From positions 1 to 17,040 of the forward strand of contig JAEWSZ010000142.1 of NCBI GenBank assembly GCA_023397905.1: DNA of 17,040 nt. Reading direction: 5' to 3'. Shown here piece after piece: positions 8,124 to 15,430 of this stretch. Under the pieces are notes generated by a model. It made no database searches. It had not been told where the DNA came from and saw nothing but the letters and a program-made list of their open reading frames with translations. How positions within the stretch are numbered: the stretch's first letter is position 1; each line of letters starts with the position of its first letter. This DNA comes from Bacillota bacterium. Its GTDB lineage: Bacteria > Bacillota > Clostridia > Acetivibrionales > DSM-1351. The position numbers and the translations under genes were made by a program.

Positions 8124-9203
8124 CTATGCGAATAAATCCAGATGCTTATGGTCCTTTGTCTGATAGAGATAGTACAAAAGATTTCTTGCGGGCTTTCCCT
8201 CAAAGAGCATCTGAAGCCTGTAAATCAGATCCTGATCGTCGGTCCCCAGTATTGAAAGGGCCTCCGTGTAAGGATCAAATGAAAATGTCAGCCTCAGCCC
8301 TTCCGGAAGTTGGATCCCGGTTTTCTTCAAAAGCTCCTGTATCTGCGGCAGACCTGAATCCACCGTATTGCCCCTTTCGGGCTCCACATACAGCTCATCC
8401 CCGTATCGGGCTACGAGATCGTCAATCCACTGCGTCTGTCCTGGACCGTACCCGTTTTTTTGTCCGATATCGTACAACAGCCCGTCTTTGTATTCAATCT
8501 GCAATATCAGGTCCTCGGTATTGTCAAAGCCTTCCCTGGCCAGCTGCTGCAAGCGCGGCACATAGTATGACGTGACATCCGACCTGTACTGGGCCGGGAT
8601 GGCAGAGCCTTTCATATATTCCTTTATCACATCTGTTCCATCCTGGGCGTAAAAGGTTCCGTCTTTGCAGATGCAATCCCTCAGATCATAGCCGGTATTA
8701 TTTTTCACTTCAAGATAAAGGACCTGCTTGTTGCGCCTGTCGGCCTGCAGCTGTTCCGACCTGACATAATCGCTTCCGCTGCTGGAGGAATAAATATGGG
8801 CAAACAGGTTTTTTGAATTCTCTCCGCTGTTCAGAACAGCCTCAATACGGGAAGCCAGAGCTTCATCCTTGATTCCCGATACCTTCAGTTTAAAATCGTA
8901 GGGCTCAACGGAAAAAATCACGGATGTTCCCGCCGGTATTTGAATGCCATTTTTCTGCAGCAGCTCCTTCAAATCCTTGTTGACCTCATTCCGGTTATAC
9001 AGCTTTGACTTGGCAATATCCACATCGGAATACCTGTATGTGAGGTTGTCATCATTGTACCAGTTGATCACGGTATTTGCTGCCGGCGCTTTTGTATAAC
9101 TATTGTCCGTTACAGATGTCTGGCCGGATTTTGCGGCCTCTTTTATACCGGTATAGCTGGAAGTGTAGCCATAGCCTGCGGTGCCGACTGAATTAACTGC
9201 CAT
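8124..9203 (-). CDS. Unrecognised 359-residue protein with an internal duplication
   Basis: I do not recognise this protein. It starts at ATG 9203 with GGGAGGT 7 nt upstream. The N-terminus (MAVNSVGTAGYGYTSSYTGI) is rich in Ser, Thr, Gly and Tyr, with no signal peptide or membrane helix. Two copies of a ~63-residue unit are visible. Copy 1 (78-140) begins LKELLQKNGIQIPAG and copy 2 (288-349) begins IQELLKKTGIQLPEG. They share the order [E-L-L-x-K-x-G-I-Q-x-P], F-S, P-Y, G, L-x-x-R, G, N-L, Y and align with a single one-residue gap. The ~145 residues between them include two Cys (177, 179) and many Tyr. It has its own sigma-D-like promoter and appears monocistronic. Flagellar or motility-linked export is one idea, from the promoter and N-terminal style only. 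DUF4885 would be the first family to test, from memory and unverified. Confidence 0.85.
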   Translation of the reverse strand: MAVNSVGTAGYGYTSSYTGIKEAAKSGQTSVTDNSYTKAPAANTVINWYNDDNLTYRYSDVDIAKSKLYNRNEVNKDLKELLQKNGIQIPAGTSVIFSVEPYDFKLKVSGIKDEALASRIEAVLNSGENSKNLFAHIYSSSSGSDYVRSEQLQADRRNKQVLYLEVKNNTGYDLRDCICKDGTFYAQDGTDVIKEYMKGSAIPAQYRSDVTSYYVPRLQQLAREGFDNTEDLILQIEYKDGLLYDIGQKNGYGPGQTQWIDDLVARYGDELYVEPERGNTVDSGLPQIQELLKKTGIQLPEGLRLTFSFDPYTEALSILGTDDQDLIYRLQMLFEGKPARNLLYYLYQTKDHKHLDLFA

Positions 9204-9233
9204 TTCATGTACCTCCCGATTTTTATATACTTT

Positions 9234-9260
9234 ATATCGGTTTATTTTCGAATAAAGTTA
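9234..9260 (-). promoter_or_regulatory. Sigma-D (sigma-28) type promoter for the repeat protein gene
   Basis: The minus strand reads TAAC, then 15 bp, then ACCGATAT. The B. subtilis sigma-D consensus is TAAA, 15 bp, GCCGATAT, so the CCGATAT core matches fully, the -35 matches in 3 of 4 bases and the spacing is exact. The gene's GGGAGG site and ATG lie a short distance downstream. No better sigma-A promoter was seen in this 118-bp gap. Confidence 0.6.
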
Positions 9261-9321
9261 ATCCGGGATATTCCGCCGGCATTTTCATTTGGGTTTCAGG
9301 CTTCAGGCAGCGGCATAAATA

Positions 9322-10119
9322 CTACCTGTACATTTCCGGTCTGCGGAGTCTGAAAAATGGCATTTCCCGGCGCAGCGACCTGCTTTTATCAGGATCGATC
9401 ACGGCAAATAAAAGCTGTTCCCTTTCATCTGCCTTTATCACGACATTCCCGTCGGGGCCGGCTACCAGCGACTGTCCCGCGAACCTCATATTGTCCTCCC
9501 GCCCCACACGGTTGCACATTGCAATGTACACGCTGCTTTGCATTGCCTGTACCCGGACCTCCCACTCAAACATCTCCAGCGGCTCCCCTTCAATATTGGC
9601 CGTAGGTATCAGGATCACATCCGCCCCCAGCGCAACACAGCTTCTGACACTCTCCGGCAGGTGCCTGTCGAAGCATATCACAATCCCGATTTTCCCAAAA
9701 CATGTTTCATATACCTTAAAGCCGTCGTCTGATGGGGAGTAGTAATCCCTTTCATAGAAATACCTGCTCTGCATGATGTGGACCATTTTGGATATGCCCT
9801 TTATTTCACCGTTTTGGTCAATAAACAATGAGGCGTCATAGTTCATGCCCTTTTCCTGAAGATATACATTGGGGGAAGCCATGATATTATACCTGCGGCA
9901 TGCCGACCTTATCTCCCTGATATATTCATGGTCAGGAGCCAGCAGATATTGACGGGCCTCTCTGTTTTCATACTGCGGGAAAAAGGGGCTCAGCTGTATT
10001 TCGGGAAAAAATATCAGATCGGCACTGTCAGCCGCAGCCAGTTCCATAAGCCCCAGCGATTTTTTCAGATTTTCCTCCATGGAGCTTTCCATTTTCATTT
10101 GTGCCAGAGCTATTTTCAT
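9322..10119 (-). CDS. Nitrilase-superfamily carbon-nitrogen hydrolase
   Basis: This 265-residue cytoplasmic enzyme carries the Glu-Lys-Cys triad of the family: Glu40 in FFPEIQL, Lys111 in GISKMVHI and nucleophile Cys149 in IVICFDRHLPE. The length is typical of a single-domain amidase. The sequence around the Cys and the SRYFYERDYYSP segment recall N-carbamoylputrescine amidase and beta-ureidopropionase-type members, so hydrolysis of an N-carbamoyl or small amide substrate is plausible; the substrate is not determined. The ATG start has GGGGAG 6 nt upstream. It lies 51 bp after csoR on the same strand with no obvious promoter of its own, so it may be transcribed from the copper operon, though a functional link to copper is not evident. 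Confidence 0.9.
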   Translation of the reverse strand: MKIALAQMKMESSMEENLKKSLGLMELAAADSADLIFFPEIQLSPFFPQYENREARQYLLAPDHEYIREIRSACRRYNIMASPNVYLQEKGMNYDASLFIDQNGEIKGISKMVHIMQSRYFYERDYYSPSDDGFKVYETCFGKIGIVICFDRHLPESVRSCVALGADVILIPTANIEGEPLEMFEWEVRVQAMQSSVYIAMCNRVGREDNMRFAGQSLVAGPDGNVVIKADEREQLLFAVIDPDKSRSLRREMPFFRLRRPEMYR

Positions 10120-10165
10120 CTGAATCTCCCCTTCTCCCCATGTCTTGCTTCCGGGTATTTGTTAA

Positions 10166-10198
10166 TGAAGTCATTTGGTCAACTTATCCATGACTTCA
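10166..10198 (-). repeat. 9-bp perfect inverted repeat over the csoR stop codon
   Basis: TGAAGTCAT and ATGACTTCA form a perfect 9-bp stem around a 15-nt loop. The minus-strand TGA stop of csoR lies in the second arm. No T-run follows. It could be a weak terminator, an mRNA 3'-end element, or chance within coding sequence. Confidence 0.4.
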
Positions 10199-10434
10199 AT
10201 TATTTCCTCTATCTTTTTACGTTGATCGCCTTTTTCAAAGGCTTCCTGCACACAGCCCTCCAGATGGGCATGGAGCACCTCTTTGTTCACATTGCGCAGA
10301 ATAGCCTGTGTGGCCATCAGCTGATTGGATATGTCTATGCAGTAACGGTCCTCTTCGACCATTTTCAGCAGGCCGTCCAGCTGACCTCTGGCCGTTTTCA
10401 AAAGACGCGTGATCTTTTCCTTGTCCGCTTTCAT
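10171..10434 (-). CDS. csoR: CsoR-family copper-sensing transcriptional repressor
   Basis: This 87-residue all-helical protein belongs to the CsoR/RcnR (DUF156) family: RLLKTARGQLDGLLKMVEEDRYCIDISNQL is spread over residues 10-39. The Cu(I) ligand set Cys32, His57 and Cys61 has the same 25- and 4-residue spacing as Cys36, His61 and Cys65 of M. tuberculosis CsoR, which favours copper over nickel, formaldehyde or sulfur sensing. The start has GGAGG 8 nt upstream. It is the third gene of the copA-copZ-csoR operon, 33 bp after copZ. It should bind the G/C-tract palindrome at 13092-13110 without copper and release it when Cu(I) binds, giving autoregulation of the whole operon. Confidence 0.93.
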   Translation of the reverse strand: MKADKEKITRLLKTARGQLDGLLKMVEEDRYCIDISNQLMATQAILRNVNKEVLHAHLEGCVQEAFEKGDQRKKIEEIIEVMDKLTK

Positions 10435-10467
10435 GTTATTTTCCTCCGAATTTAAGGTCCTGTGGAC

Positions 10468-10698
10468 TTATTTCCCGAACAGGCCCTTTTTCTCAGTGAC
10501 AGATACCACTTCAAAGCCCTCCTGGCTCAGCGCCTCCTGAAAAACCCCTGTTTCTACTTCACGGTCCAAATTGACGACTGCCTGTTTTTTGGCGAGATTT
10601 ACTTTTGCCTCTACGCCTTCAATGGCATTCAGCGCCTTTTCGGCTTTAGCCTGGCAGTGCTGGCACTTCATTCCTTCGATCTTAATTATCTTTTTCAT
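10468..10698 (-). CDS. copZ: CopZ-type copper chaperone (HMA domain protein)
   Basis: This 76-residue protein is a single heavy-metal-associated domain with the MKCQHC metal site (Cys12 and Cys15), followed by the family's AxAEKALNAIEGVEAKVNL pattern. It carries Cu(I) in the cytoplasm and hands it to the CopA ATPase. The C-terminus ends in a short Lys/Gly tail. The ATG has GGAGAGTGGG close upstream. It lies 63 bp after copA and 33 bp before csoR on the same strand. A mercury chaperone is the alternative, but the CsoR and CopA neighbours make copper far more likely. Confidence 0.93.
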   Translation of the reverse strand: MKKIIKIEGMKCQHCQAKAEKALNAIEGVEAKVNLAKKQAVVNLDREVETGVFQEALSQEGFEVVSVTEKKGLFGK

Positions 10699-10761
10699 GA
10701 TCCCACTCTCCTAAATATCTCTTTAATATTTTAAAAATAATTTATATAATTTGAATTCGGT

Positions 10762-13074
10762 TTAATGTACCGCCGTAATGCGGGGCTTAAAAAATTTAAG
10801 CCTCAACGCGTTGGATACCACGCATACGGAGCTCATACTCATGGCGGCCGCTCCAAACATCGGATTCAGCTTCCAGCCAAGCAATGAGTAAAATACTCCC
10901 GCCGCAAGCGGAATCCCGATGGTATTATAGAAAAACGCCCAGAACAGGTTTTGCTTGATATTGCGTATAGTGGCCTTGCTCAGCTGTATGGCGGTGACCG
11001 CGTCCAGCAGGTCGCTCTTCATGAGCACCACATCGGCCGATTCAATGGCGATATCGGTTCCCGCGCCTATGGCAATGCCAACATCCGCCCTCACCAATGC
11101 AGGTGCGTCATTTATGCCGTCTCCCACCATTGCTACCTTTTTCCCGCTTTCCTGTATCCTGCGGACTTCGCTCTCCTTATCCTGCGGCATTACTTCAGCC
11201 ACGACCCTGTCAATATTCAGCTGCCTTCTGATTGCCTCGGCTGTTCTTTTATTATCCCCCGTCAGCATCACCACGTCAATGCCCATTGCCTTGAACTGTT
11301 CAACCGCAGCACGGCTGGTGGGCTTGACCACATCGGCCACGGCAATAACTCCCAGAAGCTTCCGGGCCTCCGCAAAATACAGCGGCGTCTTTCCATCCTC
11401 CGCAAATGCTTCTGAGGCAGCCTTCAGAGCGCTTACGTCAATGTCTCTCTCGTCCATGAGGGCAAGGTTTCCGGCAATGTACTCCTGTCCGTCTATGACC
11501 GCTACAATGCCGCGTCCTGAAATGGCGGCAAACTCTCCCACATTCTTTAAAGCGATACCCTTTTTATCCGCCTCCTCAACAATGGCATCGGCCAGGGGAT
11601 GCTCTGAGGGTTTTTCAATGGAGGCGGCAATTTCCAAAAGCCGGCCTTCCGTTACCCCGTTTGCCGCGGCAATATCGGTGACCCTTGGCTTTCCCTCCGT
11701 GATGGTGCCGGTTTTGTCAAGGACCACGGTATTTATTGTATGGGCAGTTTCCAGGGCCTCCGCAGATTTGATCAGTATACCGTTTGAGGCTCCCTTTCCG
11801 GTCCCCACCATAATGGCAACCGGCGTTGCAAGTCCCAGGGCGCAGGGACAGGATATGACCAATACGGCAATACCTATGGACAGTGCAAATTCAAAGGATT
11901 GCCCCAGCAGCATCCATATAACGGCCGCCGCAACAGCGATACAGATTACCACGGGAACAAAAATCCCGCTGATCCTGTCCGCGAGTTTGGCTATTGGGGC
12001 CTTGGAGGAGCTTGCCTCTTCCACCAGCTCTATGATCCTGGCGAGGGTGGTGTCATTGCCCACCTTCTGCGCTTTGAATTTAAAAAATCCGGTCTTGTTT
12101 ATAGTGGCGGCTATGACCTGATCCCCCACCTGTTTCTCCACCGGAATGCTCTCTCCCGTCAGGGCGGACTGATCCACGGCCGAGCTCCCCTCAACGATGA
12201 CGCCGTCAACAGGTATGCTCTGTCCCGGCCTTACCAGCACCAGGTCGTCAACTGTCACATCCTCCACCGGGATCTCCGTTTCCTGTCCGTTCCGCACTAC
12301 AACCGCTGTTTTTGGCGCCAGATCCATGAGCTTCCGTATGGCTTCCGAGGTTTTCCCTTTTGAACGCGTTTCAAGAAACTTTCCCAGAGTGATCAGCGCC
12401 AGGATGGTCCCGGCAGACTCAAAGTAAATATCCATGAGATAACGGTCCACCGTATCCATGTCCCCATGGCCCAGTCCGTAGCCTATCCTGAAAATGGCAA
12501 ATATGCCGTAAGCAATAGCCGCGGCGGACCCCAGGGCAATGAGCGAATCCATATTGGGGGACCTTTTTGCCAGGGTCTTGAATCCGACCTGAAAATATTT
12601 GCGGTTTACATATACTATGGGCAAAAGCAGTAAAAGCTGTGTAAATGCAAAAGAAATGCCGTTCTCCGGGCCGTGAAACGCTGTCTTTATAAATCCCGGA
12701 ACCGGAAGTCCTATCCATTCCTTCAGCATATGGTGCATGGCAAGATAAATCAGCGGCACCCAGAAGGCAAAGGATACAATGAGCCTGAATTTCATCTCCT
12801 TCATTTCATTTTCCATGGGATTAACGGCTTTTTCCTCTTTTGCCCCGGCGGAAGCCGCCCCCCTGATAAACGTTGAAGCGTTATATCCCGCTTCAACCAC
12901 CGCCTCTATAATTTTTGTATTATCTGTCATTCCGGCATCATATTCCACCGCCATGCTGTTGGTCAGCAGGTTGACATTGACCGTCTGCACTCCTTCAACC
13001 TTTTTCACGCCTCTCTCCACTCTTGCAGAGCAGGCGGAGCATGTCATACCGGTTACATTAAATTTTTGATTCAT
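10762..13074 (-). CDS. copA: P1B-type Cu(I)-exporting ATPase CopA
   Basis: This 770-residue membrane ATPase pumps Cu(I) out of the cell. It has one N-terminal HMA domain (GMTCSAC, Cys12 and Cys15), eight expected membrane helices, the actuator-domain TGES at 306-309, membrane metal site CPC at 409-411, phosphorylation motif DKTGT with Asp453, the nucleotide-domain HP at 492-493 and GDGIND at 651-656. The late helices carry YN (716-717) and MSMSS (745-749), the Cu(I)-specific P1B-1 signature. I choose ATG at 13074 because GAGGTG lies 6 nt upstream; GTG at 13083 overlaps that site. It is the first gene of the copper operon and lies downstream of a near-consensus promoter and CsoR-type operator. 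Confidence 0.96.
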   Translation of the reverse strand: MNQKFNVTGMTCSACSARVERGVKKVEGVQTVNVNLLTNSMAVEYDAGMTDNTKIIEAVVEAGYNASTFIRGAASAGAKEEKAVNPMENEMKEMKFRLIVSFAFWVPLIYLAMHHMLKEWIGLPVPGFIKTAFHGPENGISFAFTQLLLLLPIVYVNRKYFQVGFKTLAKRSPNMDSLIALGSAAAIAYGIFAIFRIGYGLGHGDMDTVDRYLMDIYFESAGTILALITLGKFLETRSKGKTSEAIRKLMDLAPKTAVVVRNGQETEIPVEDVTVDDLVLVRPGQSIPVDGVIVEGSSAVDQSALTGESIPVEKQVGDQVIAATINKTGFFKFKAQKVGNDTTLARIIELVEEASSSKAPIAKLADRISGIFVPVVICIAVAAAVIWMLLGQSFEFALSIGIAVLVISCPCALGLATPVAIMVGTGKGASNGILIKSAEALETAHTINTVVLDKTGTITEGKPRVTDIAAANGVTEGRLLEIAASIEKPSEHPLADAIVEEADKKGIALKNVGEFAAISGRGIVAVIDGQEYIAGNLALMDERDIDVSALKAASEAFAEDGKTPLYFAEARKLLGVIAVADVVKPTSRAAVEQFKAMGIDVVMLTGDNKRTAEAIRRQLNIDRVVAEVMPQDKESEVRRIQESGKKVAMVGDGINDAPALVRADVGIAIGAGTDIAIESADVVLMKSDLLDAVTAIQLSKATIRNIKQNLFWAFFYNTIGIPLAAGVFYSLLGWKLNPMFGAAAMSMSSVCVVSNALRLKFFKPRITAVH

Positions 13075-13091
13075 TATCATCACCTCTCTAC

Positions 13092-13110
13092 CACACCCCC
13101 CGTGGGGTAT
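13092..13110. promoter_or_regulatory. CsoR-type operator
   Basis: The minus strand reads ATACCCCACGGGGGGTGTG, the G/C-tract pseudo-palindrome flanked by AT/GT that is typical of CsoR sites (TACCC...GGGTA form). It begins about 6 bases after the expected transcription start and lies just before the copA ribosome binding site, so bound repressor would block early elongation. Confidence 0.8.
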
Positions 13111-13122
13111 GTTACAAGTAAA

Positions 13123-13151
13123 TATATACTCCCTTTTTATAGCTTTGTCAA
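13123..13151 (-). promoter_or_regulatory. Promoter of the copper operon
   Basis: The minus strand has a perfect -35 TTGACA (13151-13146), a 17-bp spacer and -10 TATATA (13128-13123), a strong sigma-A promoter. With the operator beside it, it belongs to the ~304-bp divergent gap between copA and the MocR gene, whose other half holds the MocR promoter and leader. Confidence 0.8.
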
Positions 13152-13224
13152 TACTCTTAATCTGCCTTTTTTTCCGCTTTCTATGCTTTAATGTTCCGCT
13201 TATTTGTCGTACATACTATCCATA

Positions 13225-13252
13225 TTGCAGATTTATTGAATTATAGTATAAT
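13225..13252 (+). promoter_or_regulatory. Candidate promoter of the MocR gene
   Basis: TTGCAG, a 16-bp spacer and a perfect TATAAT (13247-13252) precede the MocR gene by about 125 bp. The -35 is only a partial match, so the assignment rests on the -10 box. The leader that follows can fold into short stems. Confidence 0.45.
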
Positions 13253-13378
13253 TCTTTTAACGACAGTGATTTTCAGCACCTTGTCCAGGTACACGGACAT
13301 TGATAGAATCTGCTTGAACTGCCGGAGAAAGGAAACACCGGAGCAAAGTGCCTGGTATGCCGGCAATGGAGGTTAAAT

Positions 13379-14776
13379 ATGTTCACTATAGATGAAAAAA
13401 GCAATATTTCACTTTATACTCAGCTGTATTCCCAGATCAGAACAAAAATATTGAAAGGCGATATAAAACCCGGAACCAAGCTGCCCTCAAGCCGCAAATT
13501 ATCCACGGAGCTGCAGATCAGCAGAAATACTGTCCAGACGGCCTATGAGCAGCTGTTTGCGGAAGGGTTCCTTCTAAGCAGACCTCGGAGCGGCTACTAT
13601 GTGGAAGACTTTGACCAGGGAATTCTCAACAGAACTCAGGTAACATATTCCGGAAAAACGGCTCCGGATAAGCGGAAAACTCCCAGCTGCAAATATGATT
13701 TTCAATATGGAAAGCTTGCCTCCGCCGAACTCCCCTTCTCAGAATGGCGCAAGCTGACCAACAAATGCCTCCGGGAATACAGGGAAAATCTCGCAGGCTA
13801 CGGTCCCGCCTTTGGTGAAACCGGCCTTAAAGCCGAAATACTGAAATATTTGCATGATTACCGGGATGTGAACTGTACAGTTGACCAAATCGTCATAGGG
13901 GCCGGCACCCAATTCTGCCTGGGCCTTGTCTGCCAGCTGTTGGGCGCGAAAGGTTCTGCTATCGCGCTTGAAGAGCCCGGCTATGACAAATCCCGCAGCA
14001 CTTTTCTCAATTACGGATATGAAGTGTGTCCGGTCAGACTTGATAAAAACGGGCTCAGCGTTAAAAAACTGGACGAGACCCGGGCGGCGGCAGTTTATGT
14101 GACTCCCTCCCATCAATATCCCACGGGTGTTATCATGCCCATGAGCAGGAGGCTCGAGCTGGTGGATTGGGCAATCAGGCACGATACCATGATTATTGAG
14201 GACGATTACAGCTGCCATCTCAGGTATAACATGAAACCCATACCCTGCCTTCAATCCCTTTGCAGCGATAAGGTCATATACATCGGCAGCTTTTCTAAAT
14301 TCATTTTTCCCTCCATGAGGGTATCGTACATGGTCCTTCCCCAGGATCTTATGGGCAGCTTGAACAACATGTGTGGCGATTTTCCTTCTTTTGTTCCCTT
14401 CATGATTCAAAAACCGCTTGAGCTCTTTATGAAGGAAGGCTACTGGGAAAGCTATCTGAGAAAAACCACCAGACAGCAAAAGAAGAAGAGCGGTATTTTA
14501 GTCAACGCTTTAAAAAGCGAATTCGGAAATAAGATCTCCATCTCCGGGATGAATGCCGGCCTTCACCTTCTCGTGCAGGTAAACTGGCCCATGGAGGAGG
14601 AAGAATTGATCAGCCGCGCTCTCCGGATGGGTGTAAAAATATATCCCACTTCAAAGTACTGGAGCTTTCCCCATAAAAGTCCATACGGCACAGTTCTGCT
14701 GGGCTTCGGTGAAATAGCTCCGGAACATATTCCTCCTGCTGTCAGACTTCTGCGCAAAGCGTGGCTGGGCATTTAA
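13379..14776 (+). CDS. MocR-family regulator (GntR HTH fused to PLP aminotransferase-like domain)
   Basis: This 465-residue regulator has an N-terminal GntR-type winged helix at about residues 8-76, with KLPSSRKLSTELQISRNTVQ and the wing GFLLSRPRSGYYV, then a linker and a fold-type I aminotransferase-like domain. In the latter, VTPSHQYPTGVIMPMSRR (241-258), IIEDDYSCHLRY (272-283) and SFSKFIFPSMRVSY are seen; Lys307 is the expected PLP-binding lysine. The length is normal for PdxR, GabR and TauR-like proteins. The start has GGAGG 6 nt upstream. Effector and target are not readable; the genes behind it on the same strand (cupin, MFS) are the natural candidates rather than vitamin B6 or GABA genes, none of which are in view. 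The direct repeats at 14813-14846 may be its site. Confidence 0.93.
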   Translation: MFTIDEKSNISLYTQLYSQIRTKILKGDIKPGTKLPSSRKLSTELQISRNTVQTAYEQLFAEGFLLSRPRSGYYVEDFDQGILNRTQVTYSGKTAPDKRKTPSCKYDFQYGKLASAELPFSEWRKLTNKCLREYRENLAGYGPAFGETGLKAEILKYLHDYRDVNCTVDQIVIGAGTQFCLGLVCQLLGAKGSAIALEEPGYDKSRSTFLNYGYEVCPVRLDKNGLSVKKLDETRAAAVYVTPSHQYPTGVIMPMSRRLELVDWAIRHDTMIIEDDYSCHLRYNMKPIPCLQSLCSDKVIYIGSFSKFIFPSMRVSYMVLPQDLMGSLNNMCGDFPSFVPFMIQKPLELFMKEGYWESYLRKTTRQQKKKSGILVNALKSEFGNKISISGMNAGLHLLVQVNWPMEEEELISRALRMGVKIYPTSKYWSFPHKSPYGTVLLGFGEIAPEHIPPAVRLLRKAWLGI

Positions 14777-14812
14777 GCCTGTAAATACGCTATTGTGTGC
14801 GCTCTCAACCAG

Positions 14813-14846
14813 GGAAAACTGGAACTTAGCAAATACGGAAAACTGG
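14813..14846 (+). repeat. Two 10-bp direct repeats upstream of the cupin gene
   Basis: GGAAAACTGG occurs perfectly at 14813-14822 and 14837-14846, 24 bp start to start, about two helical turns plus. They lie in the 143-bp gap between the MocR gene and the cupin gene. MocR regulators such as GabR and TauR are known to bind direct repeats, so this is a candidate operator. No confident sigma-A promoter was found in this gap. Confidence 0.55.
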
Positions 14847-14919
14847 CTCTTCTTTTATGCCGGAATTGGTGCAAAATAAATGTGTACGGCATATTAAAAT
14901 TAAAAGGAGTTTATATCCT

Positions 14920-15294
14920 ATGAAAACTTCACCGGAAAATAAAGAGCAGTTGACCTTTGACACGTCCAAAATGGAATGGGAAGAAATTTTTGACGATAAA
15001 ATCGGCAAGTCCCTTTTTGACAAAAAACTGATAGATGACTATGATACCGGTATGGTGGTCAATTTTTCCAGATATCCCGCCGGTTATTACAAGGAATTCC
15101 ACAGGCATGCCTGTTCACACGGCATTTATGTTCTGAGTGGCACGCTTAAAACCGATAAGGGTGAATACGGTCCCGGTTGTTTTGTGTGGCATCCCGAAGG
15201 TGTGGTTGCCCGCCATGGCGCCACGGACAAGGAAGATTGCTGTGCTTTATTCATAACAAACAAGCCTTTTGAAATATCCTATCCCGACAAATAG
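14920..15294 (+). CDS. Small cupin-domain protein
   Basis: This 124-residue protein starts at ATG 14920, with AAGGAG 10 nt upstream; a longer frame from 14857 lacks such a site. It is a single cupin barrel. Motif 1 is at about residues 55-74 with His61 and His63 in FHRHACSHGIYVLSG; the usual glutamate ligand position is taken by His67. Motif 2 is YGPGCFVWHPEGVVARHG with His99 as the fourth likely ligand, so it probably binds a metal. There are no membrane or signal segments. It lies between a MocR regulator and an MFS exporter. ChrR-like cupins and small dioxygenase or isomerase-like cupins are possible; I cannot assign a reaction. Confidence 0.85.
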   Translation: MKTSPENKEQLTFDTSKMEWEEIFDDKIGKSLFDKKLIDDYDTGMVVNFSRYPAGYYKEFHRHACSHGIYVLSGTLKTDKGEYGPGCFVWHPEGVVARHGATDKEDCCALFITNKPFEISYPDK

Positions 15295-15345
15295 AAACAG
15301 CATAATAAGCCGCAAGCATTTTTCAGAGTGAATTGCCAGAAAATA

Positions 15346-15362
15346 CTATATTTTTCATATAG
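15346..15362. repeat. AT-rich inverted repeat upstream of the MFS gene
   Basis: CTATAT and ATATAG flank a 5-nt TTTTC loop, followed by further CATAT motifs at 15365 and 15380. It lies 70-85 bp before the MFS start and may be an operator or part of an AT-rich promoter region. The best promoter-like match, TTGCCA with 17 bp to CATATA, is weak. Confidence 0.3.
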
Positions 15363-15430
15363 CTCATATCTGCTTTCTGCATATCACTATTTATAAAAGT
15401 TAAGTGAACTTGCCGGAAGGAGATCCCTGA

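Noticed and set aside
10955..12121. 388-residue plus-strand frame opposite copA
   Set aside because: It is the antisense shadow of an ATPase gene with all catalytic motifs; its Ser/Ala-rich composition follows from the copA codon pattern.
13191..13376. 61-residue plus-strand frame just before the MocR gene
   Set aside because: It covers the predicted -10 box and leader and has no ribosome binding site; no resemblance to a known small protein was seen.
13261..13378. Known riboswitch in the MocR leader
   Set aside because: No conserved core of a class I know (for example fluoride, guanidine, ZTP, glycine or cobalamin) was found.
13739..14479. 246-residue minus-strand frame inside the MocR gene
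   Set aside because: The plus strand encodes the aminotransferase-like domain with its PLP lysine; the antisense frame has no start signal.
14857..14919. Extra 21 codons at the front of the cupin frame
   Set aside because: AAGGAG lies 10 nt before the internal ATG at 14920, and the extra residues are not part of the cupin fold.
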